Of a stretch of DNA of 18,527 nt, positions 7,140 to 12,714 are shown piece after piece. The notes under the pieces are model-generated. The model saw only the letters and a list, made by a program, of their open reading frames with translations. It made no database searches and had not been told where the DNA came from. Both the position numbers and the translations under genes were made by a program. The DNA lies in the NCBI GenBank assembly GCA_023436715.1, contig JAEZIJ010000045.1:1-18527 (forward strand), read 5' to 3'. Source of the DNA: Acidobacteriota bacterium (GTDB lineage Bacteria > Acidobacteriota > Terriglobia > Bryobacterales > Bryobacteraceae). Every line of letters begins with the position of its first letter. The first letter of the stretch is position 1.

Positions 7140-8016
7140 CGATCTCCGCGCGCGTCAGCGTCCGAAACCGTTCCACACCGAATTGCTCGCAGCAGAAGCT
7201 GCCCATCACCGAACCGTAGATTACCGCGCGCCGCAGTTCGCGGCAGTCGGCATTCTCATCCCGCGGATCCACGCCGCATCCCGCGAGGTAGCCGAACAAG
7301 CCGCCTGCGAACGAATCGCCCGCGCCCGTCGGGTCGAACACGTTGTCGAGCAGGTAACCGGGGCACACGAAGTGCCAGTCCCGCCGGAACAGAATCGCGC
7401 CGTATTCGCCGCGCTTTACGATCAGCGTATGCGGTCCCATGTCGAGAATCGCCTCGGCCGCCCGCCGCAGATTGTAGTGGCCCGAAAGCTGCCGCGCTTC
7501 GCCGTCGTTGATGAGTAGGAAGTCCCACTCTTTCACCGCGGCAAGAAGTTCCTGGCGGCTCTCGCTGATCCAGTAATTCATCGTGTCGCCGCCCACCAGG
7601 CGAACGCCGTCCATCTGGGCGCGCACGCTGCGCTGCAGGCTGGGCTGTATGTTGCCCAGGAACAGGTACGGATGTGTGCGGTAATGCTCCGGCAGCTTCG
7701 GATCGAAATCGGCGAACACGTTGAGGTCGGTGCGCAGAGTGGTGCGCTCGTTCATGTCCTTCGAGTAGACACCCGACCAGAAAAACGTTTTCCCGGGGAC
7801 GCGTTCGAGTCCGGCGAGATCGATGTTCCGTCCCGCCAGCAACTGCTCGTCCGACTCGCAGAAATCGTCGCCTACCACCGCAACGACAGCCGTCTTCGTG
7901 AAGTAACTCGCGGCCAAAGATATATACGTACACGCGCCGCCGAGCATTCGCTCCACGCGCCCATACGGCGTCTCCACGCCGTCATAGGCAACCGAACCCA
8001 CTACAACAAGCGACAT
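7099..8016 (-). CDS. PfkB-family sugar/nucleoside kinase
   Basis: This 305-residue ATP-dependent kinase belongs to the ribokinase/PfkB superfamily. Visible are an N-terminal GSVAYDG (7-13), the substrate-side GG at 26-27 (LGGACTYISLAAS), NDGEA (170-174), and the anion-hole and catalytic signature DPTGAGDSFAGG (228-239) with catalytic base Asp234. Substrate cannot be read from sequence; the Asp-rich N-terminal ribokinase motif is unusual (YDGVETPYG). It is the first gene of a minus-strand operon with the GT-C enzyme, the DapF-like protein and the nucleotide-sugar dehydrogenase. The gene order suggests a role in making or salvaging a sugar for surface glycosylation (inference). The start codon directly follows an inverted repeat and lacks a clear Shine-Dalgarno sequence. 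Confidence 0.9.
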   Translation of the reverse strand: MSLVVVGSVAYDGVETPYGRVERMLGGACTYISLAASYFTKTAVVAVVGDDFCESDEQLLAGRNIDLAGLERVPGKTFFWSGVYSKDMNERTTLRTDLNVFADFDPKLPEHYRTHPYLFLGNIQPSLQRSVRAQMDGVRLVGGDTMNYWISESRQELLAAVKEWDFLLINDGEARQLSGHYNLRRAAEAILDMGPHTLIVKRGEYGAILFRRDWHFVCPGYLLDNVFDPTGAGDSFAGGLFGYLAGCGVDPRDENADCRELRRAVIYGSVMGSFCCEQFGVERFRTLTRAEIDGRYEEFKNFTCF

Positions 8017-8017
8017 G

Positions 8018-8034
8018 GTTCGATTGTATCGAAC
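8018..8034. promoter_or_regulatory. inverted repeat abutting the PfkB start codon
   Basis: GTTCGAT-TGT-ATCGAAC is a perfect 7-bp inverted repeat with a 3-nt centre, one nt upstream of the ATG at 8016 (minus strand). It contains TACAAT on the minus strand (8028-8023), a good -10 box that would place transcription start at or very near the ATG. No good -35 box lies 16-18 nt further upstream. It could be an operator, or a hairpin over the translation start. Confidence 0.4.
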
Positions 8035-8049
8035 GTGCCCTGGCCGGAG

Positions 8050-8066
8050 CGCGACATTTCTGTGAA
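8050..8066 (-). repeat. 17-nt repeat, copy 2 (partner at 302-318)
   Basis: Reverse complement of the 17-mer at 302-318, exact over all 17 positions. It lies in the 95-nt gap between the divergent PfkB and MNT genes, so it could be a mobile-element scar or part of the control region. Confidence 0.5.
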
Positions 8067-8111
8067 TTAGCGAACACGTCCTCCTGGTATCCTGCTGTTA
8101 GGGCCAAAGCA

Positions 8112-8426
8112 ATGCGAGAGGAGATTTCCATCCCGAGAGAGCGGCTCGACGAATTCTGCCGCCGGTGGAAGATCGCCGAACTGCGCGTCTTCGGATCTGC
8201 GCTGCGCGAAGACTTCCGCCCGGACAGCGATCTGGAACTGTTGGTAAGGTTCGCCCCCGATGCCGACTGGAGCCTGATGGACCACGTCGCGATGGAGGAA
8301 GAACTCACCGGCGTCGTCGGACGCAAGGTAGATCTCGTCTCGCAACGCGCGATCGAGCGGAGCTCGAATTGGATCCGGCGCAAGGCCATCCTGGAGAGCG
8401 CGGAGCCATACTTTGCCTCGCGATGA
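8112..8426 (+). CDS. mntA: MNT-type minimal nucleotidyltransferase (antitoxin)
   Basis: This 104-residue protein has the minimal nucleotidyltransferase fold signature: FGSALREDFRPDSDLELLV, i.e. Gly28-Ser29 followed by Asp40-x-Glu42. In the family this is GSx10DxD; here the last acid is Glu. VGRKVDLVS (69-77) supplies the third carboxylate strand (Asp74). In HEPN/MNT toxin-antitoxin pairs this protein neutralises the HEPN RNase by adenylylating it. The expected partner starts just before this gene's stop (overlap at 8413-8426), in the usual order, but is cut short. It is thus an antitoxin without a working toxin. The family is secure. Whether Asp-x-Glu keeps activity is open, since Glu variants exist in the fold. 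Confidence 0.88.
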   Translation: MREEISIPRERLDEFCRRWKIAELRVFGSALREDFRPDSDLELLVRFAPDADWSLMDHVAMEEELTGVVGRKVDLVSQRAIERSSNWIRRKAILESAEPYFASR

Positions 8427-8500
8427 CGCGTACTATGCGTCGCTGACTCGTATCAGTCGCGTTGTGAAGGAAGCTGTCCTCAGCCGCAAGGATGAAAATG
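8413..8500 (+). pseudogene. truncated HEPN toxin remnant
   Basis: From TTG 8413 the frame reads MPRDDAYYASLTRISRVVKEAVLSRKD. 'MPRDDAY' and the following amphipathic helix are the standard opening of HEPN proteins paired with MNT antitoxins. The start overlaps the MNT stop by 14 nt, as in intact pairs. After about 28 codons the sequence passes into hairpin repeats (8501 onward). The frame then translates repeat DNA and stops at 8598. The rest of the HEPN domain, including its Rx4-6H RNase motif, is absent from the window. The repeats most likely inserted in, or replaced, the toxin gene. Confidence 0.65.
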
Positions 8501-8660
8501 GGGCACGGCTTCAGGCAAGTAGAAGTCCGTGGCTTGGGCCTTGTATCAGGGCACGGCTTCAGCCGTGCCGCAAGCCCTTGCCGAGCCACGGGCTTTAGCC
8601 CCTGTCTGCGGCATACCAGGGGTTAAAGCCACCCGCACAGGCCGGGAGGCCTGTGCCACC
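8498..8660. repeat. cluster of three REP-like hairpins
   Basis: Three dyads lie in tandem. First, GGCACGGC-TTCA-GCCGTGCC at 8550-8569; its left half is also directly repeated at 8501-8514 (GGGCACGGCTTCAG), and the dyad is flanked by a longer imperfect stem (8525-8541 with 8571-8591). Second, GGCTTTAGCCCCTG at 8591-8604 with CAGGGGTTAAAGCC at 8617-8630, one mismatch. Third, GCACAGGCC-GGGA-GGCCTGTGC at 8635-8656. Stems of this kind (GGCACGGCTTCAGCCGTGCC, CCACGGGCTTTAGCCC) are, from memory, common intergenic repeats in Acidobacteriota genomes. They follow the truncated HEPN start directly. Confidence 0.75.
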
Positions 8661-8673
8661 CCAACCCTACAGT

Positions 8674-8679
8674 TACAAT
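8674..8679 (+). promoter_or_regulatory. candidate -10 box of metallophosphoesterase gene
   Basis: TACAAT ends 12 nt before ATG 8692; the -35 region 17 nt upstream (CTGTGC) is poor. Transcription would begin about 6 nt before the ATG. That fits the absence of a Shine-Dalgarno sequence but is unproven. Confidence 0.3.
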
Positions 8680-8691
8680 GAAAGTTAACCG

Positions 8692-9852
8692 ATGGGGACG
8701 CTACGCCGTATCTGGCCGTATCTGCCTGAAGCCGGCGTGCTGCTGCTGGTCGTCTGGATTCAACTCCAGTTCCGCTCGTGGTTGCTTCAATCGGCGGCGG
8801 CGCGGCGCTCGCAGTGGGTGCGCCGTGCGACGAACCTCGGTTCGGCCCTGCTCATCGTCTGGTTGCTGTTCGGTTTCGTCTCGAGTTTTCCGTTCGCTTA
8901 CATGCGAATGCCTCACTCGTGGACGGTCTATTGGGTGCGTGGCGGCGCGTTCGCCTGGGGCATCGCCTCAGTCGGAGCCTACCTCGTCCTACTGTGCTGG
9001 CGCAGCGTGCCTCGGTTCCGCTCGGAACGCCGCGGATTCCTGCGCGCCACCGGCGGCGCTTTTGTCGCCGCTCCCTTCGCTGCAATCGGTTTCGGAGTAG
9101 TGCAGCGCGATAACATTCGCGTGCGCGAGATCGATATCCCGATTCCGAACCTTCCCAAGGATCTGCAAGGTCTGCGGCTGGTGCAACTCAGCGACATTCA
9201 CCTCAGCCCTTTCCTCAGCGAGGACGAACTGGCGCGCGCCATCGATATGGCGAACGGTCTCCGCGCCCACCTCGCTCTCGTCACCGGCGACCTCATCACG
9301 TCCCACGGCGACCCGCTCGACGCCTGCCTGCGCCAGATCGCACGCCTTCGGGCCGATGCCGGCGTCCTCGGTTGTCTTGGCAACCACGAAATCTACGCGC
9401 GCACCGAGGTGGAGACTACCGTCAAGGGCGCCCGCCTCGGCCTGGGGTTCCTTCGCAAACAAGCCCGCCTCCTCCGCTTCGGGAATGCTACGCTGAACGT
9501 CGCCGGAGTGGACTACCAGCGCAAAGGAAGACGCTATCTGGACGGCGCGGAAAAGCTGATCGCGCCGGACGCCACCAATATTCTGCTCTCGCATAACCCC
9601 GACGTCTTCGGCGTCGCCGCCGCCCAGGGATACGATCTCACGATCTCGGGGCACACTCACGGCGGCCAGGTTACGGTCGAGATCCTCCATCAGACTCTGA
9701 ATGTGGCCCGGTTCATCACGCCTTACGTCTACGGTCTCTATCGCAACGGGCCTGCGGCGGTCTGGGTGACCCGTGGCATCGGCACGGTAGGCATTCCGGC
9801 GCGAATCGGCGCGCCCCCCGAGGTCGCCCTCTTACGCCTGTGCGCTATCTGA
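8692..9852 (+). CDS. membrane-anchored metallophosphoesterase (YkuE-like)
   Basis: This 386-residue protein hydrolyses a phosphoester with a two-metal centre; the substrate is unknown. Three hydrophobic helices (about 14-30, 48-68 and 85-104) come first. Then SERRGFLRATGG (111-122), a Tat-like twin-arginine motif followed by a hydrophobic stretch to about 137, leads into the catalytic domain. All calcineurin-type motifs are present: SDIHLSP (Asp168, His170), VTGDLI (Asp200), LGNHE (Asn231, His232), LSHNPD (His301), ISGHTHGGQ (His321, His323). Relatives such as YkuE are Tat-exported and act on envelope phospholipids or glycolipids, so an outward-facing domain is likely. It overlaps the next gene by 13 nt. 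No Shine-Dalgarno sequence precedes ATG 8692; REP hairpins lie just upstream. Confidence 0.92.
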   Translation: MGTLRRIWPYLPEAGVLLLVVWIQLQFRSWLLQSAAARRSQWVRRATNLGSALLIVWLLFGFVSSFPFAYMRMPHSWTVYWVRGGAFAWGIASVGAYLVLLCWRSVPRFRSERRGFLRATGGAFVAAPFAAIGFGVVQRDNIRVREIDIPIPNLPKDLQGLRLVQLSDIHLSPFLSEDELARAIDMANGLRAHLALVTGDLITSHGDPLDACLRQIARLRADAGVLGCLGNHEIYARTEVETTVKGARLGLGFLRKQARLLRFGNATLNVAGVDYQRKGRRYLDGAEKLIAPDATNILLSHNPDVFGVAAAQGYDLTISGHTHGGQVTVEILHQTLNVARFITPYVYGLYRNGPAAVWVTRGIGTVGIPARIGAPPEVALLRLCAI

Positions 9853-10580
9853 TCCTGAGCGACATTCACGGCAACTGGGAAGCGCTCGAAGCCGTCCTGC
9901 GGGACGCGGCTCAAGACTACGACGAAATTCTCTGCTGCGGCGACCTCGTCGGCTACGGGGCCGACCCGAACAGCGTCGTCGAATGGACTCGCCAACACGC
10001 CAAGGCGGTCGTGCGCGGCAATCACGACAAGGTATGCGCCGGGCTTGACGACGTCGAATGGTTCAATCCCGTTGCCCGCGCGGCCGCGGTCTGGACGGGA
10101 CAGACCCTCACGCCCGAGAACCTCGAGTACCTCCGCGGTTTGCCCCGCGGCCCCCTCTCGATGAACTCGTTCCAGATCCTGCACGGCTCACCGCTCGACG
10201 AGGACGAATATCTCGTCTCCACATACGCCGTGTCGCAGGTTGCCGCGTACCTGGAAAGGCCGATTTCGTTCTTCGGCCACACCCACCTCCAGGGCGGCTT
10301 CCACTGCCATCGCAACGGAGTCAGGCGCCTGGCTCGGCCCGGCCCCGGCGAGGCCAGGAGGATGGTCGAGATCGAAAACGAACAGTTCTATCTTTTCAAT
10401 CCCGGCTCCGCCGGCCAGCCGCGGGATGGCGACCCGCGCGCCGCCTATCTCATTTACGATTGCGGCGACCGCCTGATCGAGTTCCGCCGCGTGCCCTACG
10501 ACATCAGCAAAGCGCAAGCCAGGATCCGTAAGGCGGGCCTCCCCGAACCCCTTGCCGGCCGCCTCGAATTTGGCAGGTGA
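9840..10580 (+). CDS. cytosolic metallophosphoesterase (YfcE/MJ0936-type)
   Basis: This 246-residue calcineurin-superfamily phosphodiesterase starts with GTG 9840 inside the end of the preceding gene (13-nt overlap). Motifs in order are LSDIHGN (Asp8, His10), CGDLVGYGADP (Asp35), VRGNHD (Asn61, His62), ILHGSP, and FFGHTHLQGGF, a complete metal-binding set. There is no signal peptide or membrane helix, so it should be cytosolic. 'GDLVGYGADPNxVVE' and 'FNPGSAGQPRDGDPRAAY' are typical of a widespread YfcE-like group often annotated as nucleotide or diadenosine-tetraphosphate phosphodiesterases; the actual substrate is unknown. Overlap with the upstream metallophosphoesterase implies joint translation, though the two act in different compartments. 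Confidence 0.92.
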   Translation: MRYLILSDIHGNWEALEAVLRDAAQDYDEILCCGDLVGYGADPNSVVEWTRQHAKAVVRGNHDKVCAGLDDVEWFNPVARAAAVWTGQTLTPENLEYLRGLPRGPLSMNSFQILHGSPLDEDEYLVSTYAVSQVAAYLERPISFFGHTHLQGGFHCHRNGVRRLARPGPGEARRMVEIENEQFYLFNPGSAGQPRDGDPRAAYLIYDCGDRLIEFRRVPYDISKAQARIRKAGLPEPLAGRLEFGR

Positions 10581-10620
10581 GGCTGTCGTCAAACGGGCGC
10601 CGCGCTGGTCTTGGAGAGTG

Positions 10621-11268
10621 ATGCTCAACCGTCTTTTCAGCGCTCTCCTTCTGCTTTCCCTCGCACCGGCGAATGCCCAGTGGTTTTCCCCGGGAGTGAA
10701 GGGCGGGGTCCTGCTCACCGATGCCGTTGAAGGCAGCTTCGGCGTTCGTTCAGAAGCGAAGCGCTACACCGTTGGTCCGGTGGTCGAGATCGGTCTCCCG
10801 GCTTCGTGGGCTGTTGAAGTGGATGCCTTGTACAAGCGCACCGGCTATAGTTCAACCGCGACTGCTTTCGGAATCACAAGCTCGACACAGGTGCGCGCGA
10901 ACTCATGGGAATTTCCGATCCTGGCTAAGCACTACTTCTCCCGCCGGTTCTATCTCTCCGGCGGCTATGTCGTAAGAAGCCTCTCAGGAGTCGAAGCCAC
11001 CGTTCACCAATCCGGCACGAATCCGGTGACCGGAGCCCCCGTAGACGTCACCCTGCGGCCGGAAACTGCGTTCCTGTTGCGCGATAATCCGACTCAAGGA
11101 TTTGTGGCCGCTGGCGGGCTGCGCTTGAGTATCGGCGTCGCCCATGTAGCGCCAGAGATTCGTTACACACGCTGGACGGGGCGCCCGTTCGATGAGCAAG
11201 GCTCCCAAGGCTTTTTCGTGCAATCCTCGCGGAATCAGGTGGAGTTCCTGGTCGGCCTCACTTTCTAA
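10621..11268 (+). CDS. small outer-membrane beta-barrel protein
   Basis: This 215-residue protein starts with a Sec signal peptide (MLNRLFSALLLLSLAPANA), with predicted cleavage after Ala19 in ANA-Q. The mature part alternates hydrophobic and polar residues in many short strands (SWAVEVDALYKRT, FYLSGGYVVRSL, VAPEIRYTRW). It ends in VEFLVGLTF, with the C-terminal aromatic residue that serves as the BAM insertion signal. It resembles the OmpA/OmpW-size 'porin family' barrels of 8-10 strands. I chose ATG 10621 because GGAGAG lies directly upstream and the signal peptide begins there; an in-frame ATG at 10552 would overlap the previous gene and bury the signal. The gap to the upstream gene is 40 nt, so co-transcription is likely. 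No ligand or pore specificity can be read. Confidence 0.85.
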   Translation: MLNRLFSALLLLSLAPANAQWFSPGVKGGVLLTDAVEGSFGVRSEAKRYTVGPVVEIGLPASWAVEVDALYKRTGYSSTATAFGITSSTQVRANSWEFPILAKHYFSRRFYLSGGYVVRSLSGVEATVHQSGTNPVTGAPVDVTLRPETAFLLRDNPTQGFVAAGGLRLSIGVAHVAPEIRYTRWTGRPFDEQGSQGFFVQSSRNQVEFLVGLTF

Positions 11269-11301
11269 CCCGAAGTTCCACCCGGATCCGTGCTGTAGAC
11301 T

Positions 11302-12714
11302 CTACTGCGGAGGCTCCTGCGCGTCCTCGGCCTCGGGCTTCTTCGTCGAAGACTTCCACGGCCGCGCGATCCGTCCCAATGCCCGCCACAACCTGTTGCC
11401 TCGCTTCTTCGACGCCTCTTCAGCCTTCGGCTCCGCGGCCGGTCGCGCTGCGGAATCCACCATGGTCTCAGGGACCTTCGGCCCGCCCACGTCCGCTCCT
11501 TCCGCCGGCTTGCCTGGGGATTCCGACACAGGCTCCTGAACCCGCTTTGGCGCCTCGGCCTTGGGAGGCTCGCGGCGCTGCGCTGCTGCCACGCGTGCCC
11601 GCACTTTCTTGGAGGCAGGGACCGTTTCCGCTTCGAGCGTCTCGGGAGGCGCAGCCGGCTCGACAACTGGAACCTGCGCCGCTGCTGCTGGCGCCTCTGG
11701 CGGCGTCTCGACCTGCTTAACGGGTTCCAGCGCAACCGGCGCGGGTTGCACTTCCGGTTGTCTTGCAGTGTTGCTCGACCGGACCACTCCGGCCAGGATA
11801 ATCGCCCCGAGCGCCAGTGCGGCGGCCGCCGCCCACAGCGCCTTCACTCGCAGGAAGCCGCGCCCGCGTCTTTTCGGGCGTGCCAGTTTCGAATCGCGTT
11901 TCGCGGCCTCGAGCGCGTCGCGAAACTCAAGCGCGGATTGGAAACGCCCTGAAGGCTCTTTGGCCAGCGCGGTGAGGATCACCCGGTTCAGCGCCTGGCT
12001 GATCGTGGGTTCGACCTCGATGGGGGGCGCCGGCGCGCGCTCCACGTGCGCCAGCATCACCTCGAACGCACTCGCGCCCTCGAACGCCCTGCGCCCGGTT
12101 ACGACCTCGTAGAGCACAACGCCCGTCGAATATAGATCGCTCCTGGCGTCCACCGGGCCGACACCGTGAACCTGCTCCGGGGACATGTAGTAGGGGGATC
12201 CCGCCGGCGTACCCGTTTGTGTCAGTTTCGGCTTTGCCGCCTGCCGCGCCAGCCCGAAATCGGTCAGCTTCACGGTTCCGTCCGCCGCGACCACGATGTT
12301 CCCGGGCTTCACATCGCGGTGCAGAACCGCGCTCGCATGCGCGTATCCAAGCGCAGAGAGCACCTGGAGGACATAATCGATTCCGGTCTCGAGCGGGATC
12401 CGGCCGCGCTCGAGTATCGCTTCGAGCGATTCGCCCTCCACCAGCTCCATCGCCAGAACCAGCCCCAGCTTCGTGGAGAACGCGTTGTGTACCGAGGCGA
12501 TGTTCGGATGCGCCAGACTGGCTTGCAACTGAATCTCGCGCAGGAACCGCTGCTCCTCATCGGCGCTGTGGGCGCGGCCGGGCGCAAGGATCTTGAGCGC
12601 CTCTACCCGCTTTGTGATACTGTGCTCGGCGCGGTAGACTTCGCCGCAACCCCCGGCGCCCAAAACTCCGGTGATGCGGTAGTCTCCGACATGCTCGCCG
12701 ATGTGGAAACCCAT
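11302..12714 (-). CDS. transmembrane Ser/Thr protein kinase (Hanks type)
   Basis: This 470-residue PknB-type kinase has a complete catalytic domain: G-loop GAGGCGEV (19-26), Lys41 in VEALKIL, Glu60 in RFLREI, HRDVKPGN (132-139), DFG (152-154), SPE (178-180), and DxxSDLYSTGVVLYE. A basic juxtamembrane stretch (KRRGRG) leads to one transmembrane helix (about 291-311). About 160 outward-facing residues follow, rich in Pro, Ala, Glu and Lys, with no PASTA repeats. The start is ATG 12714, whose A is shared with the TGA of the upstream pseudokinase; a GTG at 12717 is the alternative. Its kinase domain aligns column by column with the pseudokinase, showing a tandem duplication. With the nearby PP2C gene it forms a phosphorylation/dephosphorylation pair. 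Targets are unknown. Confidence 0.95.
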   Translation of the reverse strand: MGFHIGEHVGDYRITGVLGAGGCGEVYRAEHSITKRVEALKILAPGRAHSADEEQRFLREIQLQASLAHPNIASVHNAFSTKLGLVLAMELVEGESLEAILERGRIPLETGIDYVLQVLSALGYAHASAVLHRDVKPGNIVVAADGTVKLTDFGLARQAAKPKLTQTGTPAGSPYYMSPEQVHGVGPVDARSDLYSTGVVLYEVVTGRRAFEGASAFEVMLAHVERAPAPPIEVEPTISQALNRVILTALAKEPSGRFQSALEFRDALEAAKRDSKLARPKRRGRGFLRVKALWAAAAALALGAIILAGVVRSSNTARQPEVQPAPVALEPVKQVETPPEAPAAAAQVPVVEPAAPPETLEAETVPASKKVRARVAAAQRREPPKAEAPKRVQEPVSESPGKPAEGADVGGPKVPETMVDSAARPAAEPKAEEASKKRGNRLWRALGRIARPWKSSTKKPEAEDAQEPPQ

